10,682 bases of DNA from Verrucomicrobiaceae bacterium (GCA_947463285.1 CANHTV010000088.1:1-10682), one strand, 5' to 3'; numbered from the stretch's first letter, positions 1 to 7,600 are shown. Program-made: numbers and translations. Notes: generated from the letters alone by a model not told the origin.

Positions 1-746
1 AAACGGCCGAGATCTTTGAGTTCAGGCCAGGCTTTGATCAGACCGAGCTTTTGATACATCGCACCACCAACGGCTGGCCCGTTGTGGCAGGTCACGCAGC
101 CAGCTTTGGCATAGGTTTCATAGCCTTTCTGCTCTTCAGCGGTGAGGGCATCTTTCTTACCCTTGAGGAAATCATCCCAGCGGGAAGGGGTCATGAGCTT
201 GCGCTCAAAGGCCCCCACAGCCTTGCCAAAGTTATTGTAGGTGATCGGGTCAGCTTCTCCTGGGAAGGCGGCTTTGAAGGCTTCCACATAGCCAGGGATG
301 GATTTCAGCACCTCGACGACGAAGTCAGCGCTGGGCATGCCCATTTCCCCGGGGTTCAGCACAGGACCCTTGGCCTGCTCTTCCACGGATGGAGCGCGGC
401 CATCCCAGAACTGAGCGATGTGCAAAGCAGCATTGTAGGTGGAGGGCGAGCTGCGTCCCCCCAGCTTGCCTTCATGACCAGGAGAGAATGGAAGATTGTC
501 CTGGCCGTATTTGTCGAGCTGATGGCAGGAGTTACAGCTCATTTTTCCACCCTTGGAAAGACGGGTCTCATAGTAAAGCATGCGACCAAGATTAATCTTG
601 GCTTCTGTGAGTTCGTTGTCGGCGCTTGGGGCCTCAGTCGGGAGAGGCTTGAACATCATCAGGAAGGAATCTGACAAGGCATCAGCCATCGCTGACTGGG
701 ATGCCAATGCCAAAACGGCTGCTGTGAGTGAGGATTTGATTTTCAT
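1..746 (-). CDS. Di-heme cytochrome c peroxidase (CcpA/MauG family), C-terminus beyond the window
   Basis: Reading leftward from an ATG at 746-744 there are 248 uninterrupted codons running off the left edge, so the gene is partial. Residues 1-21 form a signal peptide (basic MKIK, hydrophobic stretch, SAMA cleavage site), placing the protein in the periplasm. Two c-type heme motifs are visible: CNSCH at residues 71-75 and CVTCH at 217-221. Between them lie family hallmarks: RSSPSTYNAA (99-108), FWDGRAPSVEEQAKGP (113-128) and NPGEMG (131-136). Known family members reduce H2O2 to water with electrons from small cytochromes or, in MauG relatives, oxidise other substrates; sequence alone does not separate these. 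Family members are usually about 320-380 aa, so roughly 100 residues are missing, including any high-potential heme Met ligand. It is divergent from the nucleotidyltransferase gene and has no Shine-Dalgarno site. The family call is firm; the physiological substrate is unknown. Confidence 0.93.
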   Translation of the reverse strand, partial: MKIKSSLTAAVLALASQSAMADALSDSFLMMFKPLPTEAPSADNELTEAKINLGRMLYYETRLSKGGKMSCNSCHQLDKYGQDNLPFSPGHEGKLGGRSSPSTYNAALHIAQFWDGRAPSVEEQAKGPVLNPGEMGMPSADFVVEVLKSIPGYVEAFKAAFPGEADPITYNNFGKAVGAFERKLMTPSRWDDFLKGKKDALTAEEQKGYETYAKAGCVTCHNGPAVGGAMYQKLGLIKAWPELKDLGR

Positions 747-780
747 GGTGGGAGTAGCGACTGCTTTTACGTTAGCGAAG

Positions 781-809
781 AATCTAAAGTTGCAGTTTGG
801 TTGCAGCAA
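781..809 (-). promoter_or_regulatory. Possible sigma70-type promoter for the cytochrome c peroxidase gene
   Basis: On the minus strand, TTGCTG (809-804) and TAGATT (786-781) are separated by 17 bases, which would give a leader of roughly 28 bases before the ATG at 746. Each box is an imperfect match. A perfect TTGACA box also occurs at 825-820, but it has no good -10 partner at 16-18 bases. The call is weak and rests on spacing and position only. Confidence 0.27.
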
Positions 810-914
810 AAACGCGTCTTGTCAAAAATTAGGGGGGCGGGAACTTCGCCGATAAGGCGTTTGACGGCATTGCAGCTTCCGCTTTCAATCGGGCCTCGTT
901 TTTACCAGCCTCAC

Positions 915-1823
915 ATGAAACCTACTCTTCTTATCCTCGCTGCCGGCATGGGCAGTCGTTACGGTGGCCTTAAGCAGCTCGACGCCATGGGCCCCTCCGG
1001 AGAAGTAGTACTCGACTACTCGGTCTTCGACGCCATTCGTGCTGGTTTCGGCAAAGTTGTTTTCGTGATCCGCCGTGACTTTGAAGAGCAGTTCCGCACC
1101 CAGGTCGGTGCCAAATTTAAAGACCGTATCCAGGTCGAATATGCTTTTCAGGATATCAACGATCTCCCTGAAGGGTTTACTTTGCCAGAAGGCCGCACCA
1201 AACCCTGGGGCACTGCCCACGCGCTGCTCTCCGCTGAGTCCGTGGTGAAGGAGCCGTTTCTCATGATCAATGCGGATGACTTTTATGGCCGCGATGCCTA
1301 CGCCAAGATCGCTGCCAACCTGACAGCCGCGCGCCCTGAAGATGGCAAGTCGCACTACTCGATGGTAGGTTTTTACCTGAAGAACACGCTTTCTGATCAC
1401 GGCAGCGTGTCTCGTGGTGTCTGCACTCGTGGTGCTGATGGCATGCTGAGCTCCGTGGTAGAAATGACCAAAATTTTCAAAACCGCGACAGGAGCCGAGA
1501 ACCGTGAGACTGAGCCACCGGCGGCGCTGACAGGTGACGAAGTGGTCTCCATGAATTTCTTCGGCTTCACGCCAGACATCTTTGGGCATCTGCGCAAAGC
1601 GTTCACCGAGTTTCTCTCGGTCCATGGGCAGGATCTCAAAGCCGAGTGCTACGTGCCCAAACAGGTCGATGACCTGATCCAGGGTGGCCAAGCCGATGTC
1701 ACCGTCTTGGAGTCGAATGACTCCTGGTTCGGTGTCACCTATCCCGAAGACAAAGAAGACGTTGTCGCCTCTATCCGCGCCCTTGTGGCAGCCGGTGCTT
1801 ATCCTGAGTCCTTGTGGACTTGA
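915..1823 (+). CDS. Nucleotidyltransferase of the sugar-1-phosphate NTP-transferase fold
   Basis: This 302-residue cytoplasmic protein has an intact GT-A type nucleotidyltransferase signature at its N-terminus: LAAGMGSRYGGLKQ at residues 8-21, the nucleotide-binding loop with its basic residues. It also has NADDF at 119-123, where the acidic pair is expected to bind Mg2+, and KPWGTAHA at 96-103, a substrate/nucleotide loop. Such enzymes couple an NTP to a sugar phosphate, releasing pyrophosphate; the actual sugar and base cannot be told here. I chose the ATG at 915 because MKPTLLILAAG starts directly at the first beta strand, as usual in the family; upstream in-frame codons back to 801 encode unconvincing sequence. 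No Shine-Dalgarno site is seen. It is monocistronic in context, divergent from the peroxidase gene. Its last ~43 codons reappear as a decayed copy at 7436-7569. Confidence 0.9.
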   Translation: MKPTLLILAAGMGSRYGGLKQLDAMGPSGEVVLDYSVFDAIRAGFGKVVFVIRRDFEEQFRTQVGAKFKDRIQVEYAFQDINDLPEGFTLPEGRTKPWGTAHALLSAESVVKEPFLMINADDFYGRDAYAKIAANLTAARPEDGKSHYSMVGFYLKNTLSDHGSVSRGVCTRGADGMLSSVVEMTKIFKTATGAENRETEPPAALTGDEVVSMNFFGFTPDIFGHLRKAFTEFLSVHGQDLKAECYVPKQVDDLIQGGQADVTVLESNDSWFGVTYPEDKEDVVASIRALVAAGAYPESLWT

Positions 1824-2186
1824 GAGAGGATAGAGCAAGAAGGAAGAGTTATTGGCTGCGGCCTTCGGTAAAAATAGTCACGGGCAAGAAAAGTTTCCTG
1901 CCTGCCAATATTCATGCCCCTTATCTGCGAGTGATGGCTGACATTAGCCAAGTGACATGCCCTTTTATTACCTGGTCATCAAGGTGAATGACCTGGCGCA
2001 GTTGCATGATCTGCTGCCGCTCTCTTGCTGCTGGCATAGCGCGGCGCTAACCGCCTTATTTCGATCTGAGATCAGGCCTCATCATGCTCGCCTGTTTTTG
2101 GCACAGCGCTCATCAGGAGGCATGCGTGGGAATGTTGAGTTAACCCGACAGAGGGATCGCCAACCCAACCCGCAAGGGGATGATTT

Positions 2187-2198
2187 GAAGTTAACTTC
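2187..2198. repeat. 12-base perfect palindrome GAAGTTAACTTC
   Basis: The palindrome is seen directly and lies about 240 bases ahead of the favoured start of the giant gene. Its size fits an operator half-site pair for a dimeric regulator, but one 12-base palindrome in 10 kb may also be chance. Confidence 0.35.
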
Positions 2199-2276
2199 GA
2201 TACTCTTCATCTCTTGGTTTATAGCCAATTCTAGGCACTGCCAGGGGATGCACGAAAATCGCTAAGCCAAACTGAA

Positions 2277-2292
2277 GGCACTGGAGAGTGCC
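2277..2292. repeat. Small perfect hairpin, GGCACT-ggag-AGTGCC
   Basis: A 6-bp GC-rich stem closes a 4-base loop. No T-run follows, so it is not a classical intrinsic terminator. The half-site GGCACTG also occurs 43 bases upstream (2234-2240), which hints at a dispersed palindromic element or its remnant. It could also act in the untranslated leader of the giant gene. Confidence 0.4.
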
Positions 2293-2437
2293 AGCCTACT
2301 TAACCCTTATCCTAGCGGGTGGTGCTGTGGGGTTTGCCCAATCCCCAGCCGCCCGCTGCCCACCCCCACTATTATCATTCCCCAACCTGATGATCCTGAC
2401 TCCATCCGCTCTGTTCCAAGCAGTGACCCGCACCGCC

Positions 2438-5400
2438 ATGCTTCCTCACCTGAACGGGTCAATTTTTCCCAATACATCGACTATCCGCCCAAAGCTTTCC
2501 TACGGCTTTAGATTTCTCAGCCAACGGTCTTCCGCGTCCTTTCTGGTCATACTCGCCAGCTTTTCTCTTTTGGGCACAGTCGTGACCCAGGCGCAGTCGC
2601 CCTCTTGGACAAACGGCATCATTGATTACGGATTGGATAGCTCGAATGTTTTCTGTGCGGTCAGCCACAACGCGGCTGGAGAAACCATCGGATTCTGGAA
2701 GGATGGACCGGATACGTCGGCCGTCTACAAACTCGTGAAGTGGAACAACTCGTCTTGGGATCTTCTGAGCAGTTTCAGTGTGGCTACAAGCCTTGCCGGC
2801 AGTTCGTCAAATGATGATGTATCGCTCGCTATCGACAGCGCCGGCGGGTATCACGTTGCCTTTAGGCTCAATGATAATAGCGCGGATCTTTTGAACGGAA
2901 GGCGTGTCATCATGTACGGTTACAGTGCCAACGGATCGACTTGGACCTTCAAGGACGTCTATCGCACCAGCTCAAGTCCGAACGGATCCTTCAACACGGA
3001 TGATCCGTTGGTGCGGCTTGATTCCAACAACCGCCCGCACATCGCGTTTAGGATTTCTGACTCGAGCGGTTCCCGCTTCTATGCGATTCGCCACCACTAT
3101 TTCGATGGCACTGCTTGGACGGGGGAGCAGGCATATGGTCAGGGTGGCGGATCCGCCACTCCGAATGAAGTAACGAGGCTTTCATATCAAATCGATCACA
3201 ATGACAAGAGTCACCTCGCGATCGTGGTGGAACTGAACGGCAGCGGGACCGACGGGAGCCTTGCCTACCTGAATAATACCTCGGGCTCCTGGTCATCTCT
3301 CAATGTGCTGGCCACTGGTGCGACAGGAAACGCAGCTGCCTTTAATGTTTCACTCGTTGTGGACAGCGGGAACAAAATTCATATCGCCCGTCAGGACAAC
3401 TCGCGCGCCCTCCACTACCACACGAACAGCTCTGGGACCTTCACCAGCGCGCGGATCGGAACCGAACTTATCGGCGGCCTGGATCATGGAAGCCTTTGCA
3501 TCAATTCTGCGGATCACTTGTTTCTGAGCTACAACGCCTCACCTACCTTGACCAATATTGGTGCCGTCAGCTATGCCTATTTGTTAAACAACACGTCGAC
3601 TTGGGAGGCTGGAAGCGTCTTCTCGGGTAACAGCAACACCATGCGTTTCTGGAGCACGGATCTAGACGATGATGGGGATGCGACGATCCTGTTCGACCAC
3701 TTTTCAGGTAGCGGAAGCCCCGCTGTTGGCAATCCCAGACAAGCGCAGTATGCCAAGGCTTCGATTCAGGCCCTCGCTGTTGTGACGGGGCCTGCGCTTG
3801 AGTCACCCATCGTCTCGAACGTTGCTACGACATCCGCTGAAATCGATGGAGTGGTCACCACCATGGGTGGCAAAACCGCTGCCGCACGCGGCGTGGTGTA
3901 TGCCCTCGCCAGTAGCAATCCGGATCCTCTCATCGGCGGAGTCTCGGTGGCCCAGGGGCTAGAAAGCCCGCTGGGAAGCAACACCACTTTTCGGATCACA
4001 CTCTCCGGTCTGAATGCGAATGCCCAATACGCCTGCAAAGCCTATGTGACGGATACGGATGGCGTTACTTACTACAGCCCAGTGACGACGTTTTCGACCA
4101 ATCTTACACCGACGATCACCAGCAATGGCGGTGCCGCCAACGCCTCGGTCTCGGTGGCAGAAAACTCCAGCGCCGTCAGCACCGTCATCGCGACAGACGC
4201 GGACGCAGGACAGGCGATCAGCTACAGCATCACTGGTGGTGCAGACGCTGCACGTTTCGCCATCGATTCCTCCACTGGCGCGCTGACCTTCGCGACCGCT
4301 CCGAACTTCGAAGCACCCGCGGATGCAAATGTCGACAATGTCTACGAAGTCATTGTTGCCGCGACTGACAATGGTAACCCGCCAAAGTCAGCAACCCAGA
4401 CCCTCACCGTCACCGTAACGAATATTGCGGATTCGGGCGAAATCGCTGTCGAGCAGCCTGCAGCCAGCAACGTGGCCACCGGCGGAACGGTGACTTATGG
4501 CAATGTGACCGTCGGTCAACCTCTGGACTTGGTCTTCACCCTGCGTAGCAGTGGCGAGGTGCCCCTGCTGCTGAGTGGAACCGCGTTTTCCGGGGTGCAT
4601 GCAGCTGACTTTGCTCTTGTTGGCAGTTTGCCGTCCAGCATCGCTATCGGTAGCAGTGCGACTTTTACCGTCCGCTTCATGCCAAGTGGCGGCGGAGCCC
4701 GTAGTGCCGCGTTGAGTCTGAGCAACAATGATCAGAGCGGTGGAGAGTCTCCGTTTGTCATCAATCTCAGTGGCAGCGGCGTGACCTCGGCGACGCTGGC
4801 TACCTACGCCAACGCGGCCAACCAGGTACGCGGCGGTTGGATCAACAGCGGAAATTTCACCATCGGCACGGTGGGAACGACGACCCCCGGTAACAACTGG
4901 CCATCTGCAGAAGGACCTGACAAAGTAGTGGACTCGAACACGAACAGCAAATTCCTCATCTATCGCAACAACAATGCGGGTCTCATTTTTAGCCCCACGA
5001 ACGCGAACGTCGTCTTCAATCGCCTCTCGCTCTCCACCGCGAACGACGCTACCGAGCGCGATCCAGCGAGCTACGTCATCTACGGCTCGACCACAGCACT
5101 CAGCGGCGCGGCCGGCACGAACATCTCCCTTACAGGACTCACGGTGCTGGCCTCCGGAACGATCACGCTGCCGGACAATCGGACAACTGGCCCCACCGTA
5201 GTCCAGTTCGCCAACAGCACGGCCTATGCCAGCTACATCGTGGCGTTCCCGACGGTCCGAAGCACAACCAGCAACAACATCACACAGATTTCCGAGGTGC
5301 AACTTTCACAAGGCATCAATCCGCCTTTCGCCGTGGCGATGGCAGGAGCGCGGGGTGGCCAGCTCTCGAGCGGCACCTTCACTTTTGGCAGTATTGGCAG

Positions 5401-7408
5401 TTCCAATCCCGGCACAAACTGGAACGCCAACGAGAGTCCAGATCAGGCCCTCGACGGCAGTGTGGGCAGCAAATACCTGATTTTCCGCAGCACCGGTGCT
5501 GGCCTCATCGCTAGCGCGCAAGCCGGTCAGGCACGTGTCAATAACCTAAGCTTCTGGACGGCGAATGATTCAGCAGAGCGCGATCCGCTAACCTACGAGG
5601 TTTATGGTTTCGCCACGGCGGTTACCGCTCGAAGCGGCACGCTTAATGTCACCACGAATGGCAGCTTGCTTGGCAGCGGAACACTGACCTTACCAGCTAC
5701 CCGAAACGCTGGACCGGTCAACGTGGCCTTTTCCAACACCACTGAATACGCTTCCTATCTGGTGGTGTTTCCCACGGTGAAAAACTCACCGTCCACCACG
5801 ATGATGCAGATCTCGGAAGTGCAGTTCGGGTACATCGGGGTGCCGGATTTTGCTTTATCTGCCGCCACCATCACGGTCGCCGAGGACAGCGGAACCTACA
5901 GCCGTGCGGCCTTCGCAACCGATATCACTCCCGGTGCTGGCGATGTCGGACAAACCGTCAGCCTTTCTTTCACGAACGACAACAATGCGCTCTTCGGCAC
6001 GCAGCCATCGATTTCTGCCGATGGAACCCTGACTTTCACGCCCGCTGCCAACGCCTATGGAACAGCCGTCGTAAGCGTCATCGCCACGGATAGCACCGGG
6101 CTTTCAAACACGAAAACCTTCAGCATCCAGATTACCTCCGTCATCGATGCACCGGTGCTGGCGGCTCCGACGGTCTCCAATATCTCCGCCTATTCCGCTT
6201 CTTTCCTGGGTGCAGTAACGCAGAATCCGGACAGTGCTACCATTGCCGGAAATGGTTTTATTTATGCGCCTAGTGGCGCTGGTTCCACCTTAGAGTATTT
6301 CGGGGCAGGTGCGGTCACCGTGCGTGTGGATGATCCCGGGTTCGCCGCTACTGCTGCAATGGTTCTTAGCAGCAACATGAGTTACAGCATACGAAGCTAT
6401 TGCAACAGCCCTGCCGGAACGGTCTATTCCGAGGTTACCAACTTCACCACTCTCCAAGGCAATACCGTAATGCTGGATAACACTTCGGGGTTGTCTCGAC
6501 CATTGGCGAGAACTGGGTTTGGGACACCGGCAGGACTTTTCCTGACCAGTCCAGTCGGCTCCTCCGTGCAATCTGGATGGGCTTACAGGATCACGACAGG
6601 CAATCAGGCCGTCATTCTTAATACCCTCACTCTGGCTCTCAACTCTTCCGGCTCCTGCGCCTTGCGTATTCAACTCTATGAATCCGACGATGCTTCCCCG
6701 GTGCCTCAGGGAGCTTTGCTGTTCGCTCACACGGAGACGGCGCGTAATTTCGGAAGCGACGGACAATACGCGACTATTCAGCTAAGCGGTTGGTCATTGG
6801 CCTCTAACCAATCCTATGTCATGAAGGTAGAAGCCATTTCGGGCTCTGCCGTCTGGAGATACTATGATTTCTACCCGGCCTTAAATTCCTCTGCAGGTTG
6901 GAGTTCGAATAAGGTTTACGTGACCTCCGGAGACACGATGACTTTGGCGAACGATTCTCTACCCGCGCTTCAGATGACTGGGACGCCTCTGGAAACCTAC
7001 ACGCATCATGAACTCTGGCGCTTTGCCAACTTTAACAACTACGCCTCCGAAGCTTCCGGCGCTGACGATGCGGATCCTGATGGCGACGGCCTCAGCAATC
7101 TGATGGAGTACGCGCTCGACATTGACCCCCACACCTCTGGGGTCATGCCCGCCACTATCATTCTCAACGGCGCGAACCTAGAATACACCTACATCCGTAG
7201 CACTGGGGCGAGGGAAAACGGCGTGACTTATCAAATTGAATGGAGTGACACCCTTGCTGCTGATAGTTGGAGCACGGAAGCAGTGAATCAACAAATCACC
7301 TCCACCCAAGGGGCTCTGGAAATCGTGAAGGCCAGCGTACCGGTTGGAACAGGTAACAAGCGCTTCCTACGCCTTCGCGTAGCCCCTGCCCCGATCCCCA
7401 CTCCCTGA
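2438..7408 (+). CDS. Giant secreted multidomain protein (propeller, FN3, cadherin, ASPM/HYDIN, tandem discoidin-like repeats, Verrucomicrobia-type C-terminal module)
   Basis: Numbered from the ATG at 2438 the product is 1656 aa. Residues 1-53 look like a long signal peptide: a basic/aromatic N-region, a hydrophobic core SFLVILASFSLLGTVV at 34-49, then TQAQ before SPSW. Residues ~54-445 are Gly/Ser/Asn-rich strands with recurring W and DxxxxxHIA(F/R) patterns, like a BNR/sialidase-type propeller without obvious catalytic residues. Then follow an FN3-like domain (~450-552), a cadherin-like domain (~555-662; VAENSS, DADAG, FEAP), an ASPM/HYDIN-like domain (~665-782), two discoidin-like repeats (~787-959 and ~964-1133), an Ig/cadherin-like domain (~1134-1233), a second FN3-like domain (~1235-1340), a choice-of-anchor-like domain (~1343-1516) and a C-terminal module (~1522-1656) with an EF-hand-like loop. 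The make-up suggests a cell-surface or exported carbohydrate- or matrix-binding protein. I see no PEP-CTERM, LPXTG or autotransporter barrel. The frame is also open from a GTG at 2288 and an ATG at 2390. No Shine-Dalgarno site favours any start; 2438 places the signal peptide nearest the N-terminus. Confidence 0.85.
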   Translation: MLPHLNGSIFPNTSTIRPKLSYGFRFLSQRSSASFLVILASFSLLGTVVTQAQSPSWTNGIIDYGLDSSNVFCAVSHNAAGETIGFWKDGPDTSAVYKLVKWNNSSWDLLSSFSVATSLAGSSSNDDVSLAIDSAGGYHVAFRLNDNSADLLNGRRVIMYGYSANGSTWTFKDVYRTSSSPNGSFNTDDPLVRLDSNNRPHIAFRISDSSGSRFYAIRHHYFDGTAWTGEQAYGQGGGSATPNEVTRLSYQIDHNDKSHLAIVVELNGSGTDGSLAYLNNTSGSWSSLNVLATGATGNAAAFNVSLVVDSGNKIHIARQDNSRALHYHTNSSGTFTSARIGTELIGGLDHGSLCINSADHLFLSYNASPTLTNIGAVSYAYLLNNTSTWEAGSVFSGNSNTMRFWSTDLDDDGDATILFDHFSGSGSPAVGNPRQAQYAKASIQALAVVTGPALESPIVSNVATTSAEIDGVVTTMGGKTAAARGVVYALASSNPDPLIGGVSVAQGLESPLGSNTTFRITLSGLNANAQYACKAYVTDTDGVTYYSPVTTFSTNLTPTITSNGGAANASVSVAENSSAVSTVIATDADAGQAISYSITGGADAARFAIDSSTGALTFATAPNFEAPADANVDNVYEVIVAATDNGNPPKSATQTLTVTVTNIADSGEIAVEQPAASNVATGGTVTYGNVTVGQPLDLVFTLRSSGEVPLLLSGTAFSGVHAADFALVGSLPSSIAIGSSATFTVRFMPSGGGARSAALSLSNNDQSGGESPFVINLSGSGVTSATLATYANAANQVRGGWINSGNFTIGTVGTTTPGNNWPSAEGPDKVVDSNTNSKFLIYRNNNAGLIFSPTNANVVFNRLSLSTANDATERDPASYVIYGSTTALSGAAGTNISLTGLTVLASGTITLPDNRTTGPTVVQFANSTAYASYIVAFPTVRSTTSNNITQISEVQLSQGINPPFAVAMAGARGGQLSSGTFTFGSIGSSNPGTNWNANESPDQALDGSVGSKYLIFRSTGAGLIASAQAGQARVNNLSFWTANDSAERDPLTYEVYGFATAVTARSGTLNVTTNGSLLGSGTLTLPATRNAGPVNVAFSNTTEYASYLVVFPTVKNSPSTTMMQISEVQFGYIGVPDFALSAATITVAEDSGTYSRAAFATDITPGAGDVGQTVSLSFTNDNNALFGTQPSISADGTLTFTPAANAYGTAVVSVIATDSTGLSNTKTFSIQITSVIDAPVLAAPTVSNISAYSASFLGAVTQNPDSATIAGNGFIYAPSGAGSTLEYFGAGAVTVRVDDPGFAATAAMVLSSNMSYSIRSYCNSPAGTVYSEVTNFTTLQGNTVMLDNTSGLSRPLARTGFGTPAGLFLTSPVGSSVQSGWAYRITTGNQAVILNTLTLALNSSGSCALRIQLYESDDASPVPQGALLFAHTETARNFGSDGQYATIQLSGWSLASNQSYVMKVEAISGSAVWRYYDFYPALNSSAGWSSNKVYVTSGDTMTLANDSLPALQMTGTPLETYTHHELWRFANFNNYASEASGADDADPDGDGLSNLMEYALDIDPHTSGVMPATIILNGANLEYTYIRSTGARENGVTYQIEWSDTLAADSWSTEAVNQQITSTQGALEIVKASVPVGTGNKRFLRLRVAPAPIPTP
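4796..5314 (+). repeat. Discoidin-like repeat unit 1 within the giant protein
   Basis: About 173 residues containing VRGGW, NSKFLIYR, TANDATERDP, YASYIVAFPTV and a closing QISEVQL. By eye it matches the next unit at about half of aligned positions (77 of 159). The pattern of an Asp-rich 'xPDxxxD...SK(F/Y)LI' segment and a final ISEVQ strand resembles F5/8-type-C/CBM32-like galactose-binding folds. The family assignment is inference; the repeat itself is directly visible. Confidence 0.75.
5329..5835 (+). repeat. Discoidin-like repeat unit 2 within the giant protein
   Basis: This is the second copy of the same ~170-residue unit, with RGGQLSSG, SKYLIFR, TANDSAERDP, YASYLVVFPTV and QISEVQF at matching places. 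Only a few residues separate it from unit 1, so it is an internal tandem duplication that has since diverged to about half identity. Confidence 0.75.
7003..7405 (+). other. C-terminal module with an EF-hand-like calcium loop in the giant protein
   Basis: The last ~134 residues contain ELWRFANFNNYAS, then a DxDxDG loop at 7073-7108 (D1, D3, D5, N9, E12 of a 12-residue EF-hand/TSP3/dockerin-like loop) followed by YAL and DP. Next comes a small beta domain (LEYTYIRS, YQIEWSDTL, W) closing with RFLRLRV. From family knowledge, many large exported Verrucomicrobiota proteins end in this layout, which suggests a shared export or anchoring role; that role is inference. Confidence 0.6.
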
Positions 7409-7435
7409 TGGATGCCAGCATTAGTTCTGAATGGA

Positions 7436-7569
7436 AAGCCGACGTCACCTTCTTGGGGTCGAATGACTCCTGATTCGGCGTAACCTATCCTGAAAACCGA
7501 GAAGACGTCGTCGCCTCCTTCCTTCCCGTAGTGGCAGCAGGTGCCTATCCCCGATCGCTGAGTGCATGA
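7436..7569 (+). pseudogene. Decayed 3' fragment of a second nucleotidyltransferase gene
   Basis: This stretch aligns without gaps to 1690-1823, the 3' end of the intact nucleotidyltransferase gene, with the natural stop codons in register (1821-1823 and 7567-7569). Over the 129 bases from 7441 I count 30 mismatches, about 77% identity. About nine of the differing codons are synonymous, so the copy was probably still coding while it diverged. Read in that frame it gives ADVTFLGSNDS, a stop (TGA at 7471-7473 in place of Trp271), then FGVTYPENREDVVAS and AAGAYP. Homology stops abruptly at its left edge, 28 bases after the stop of the giant gene, so the remaining ~260 codons are absent. It is a dead remnant with no start or independent function expected. 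Confidence 0.88.
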
Positions 7570-7600
7570 GAAAGAAGTTTCAGCATTTGTGAAAAAAGCG

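Larger units (their letters stand above)
1824..2437. other. Gene-poor intergenic stretch between the nucleotidyltransferase and the giant exoprotein gene
   Basis: About 610 bases hold no gene I can support. A 102-codon open frame at 1957-2265 has no recognisable domain, no start signal and an odd composition. Local structure includes an inverted repeat TGGCT/AGCCA around 1933-1950, a 12-base perfect palindrome at 2187-2198 and a 6-bp hairpin at 2277-2292. There is no convincing terminator after the nucleotidyltransferase gene. The promoter of the giant gene must lie here, but no clear -35/-10 pair stands out. Confidence 0.6.

Noticed and set aside
51..674. 207-codon plus-strand open frame at the left edge
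   Set aside because: It is the antisense of the di-heme peroxidase, whose signal peptide and two CxxCH motifs on the minus strand are decisive.
885..1838. 317-codon open frame opposite the nucleotidyltransferase gene, with similar words in an open frame at 7288-7644 on the same strand
   Set aside because: Both are antisense shadows. Their resemblance is fully explained by the duplicated 3' end of the nucleotidyltransferase gene on the plus strand and does not show a second gene family.
1957..2265. Open frame of 102 codons on the plus strand
   Set aside because: No domain, no start signal, rich in Arg/His/Cys/Ser without secondary-structure logic, and it sits in a palindrome-bearing intergenic region; treated as chance.
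4388..5302. 304-codon minus-strand open frame inside the giant gene
   Set aside because: Arg/His/Gly-rich antisense of a Ser/Thr/Ala-rich secreted protein, with no domain.
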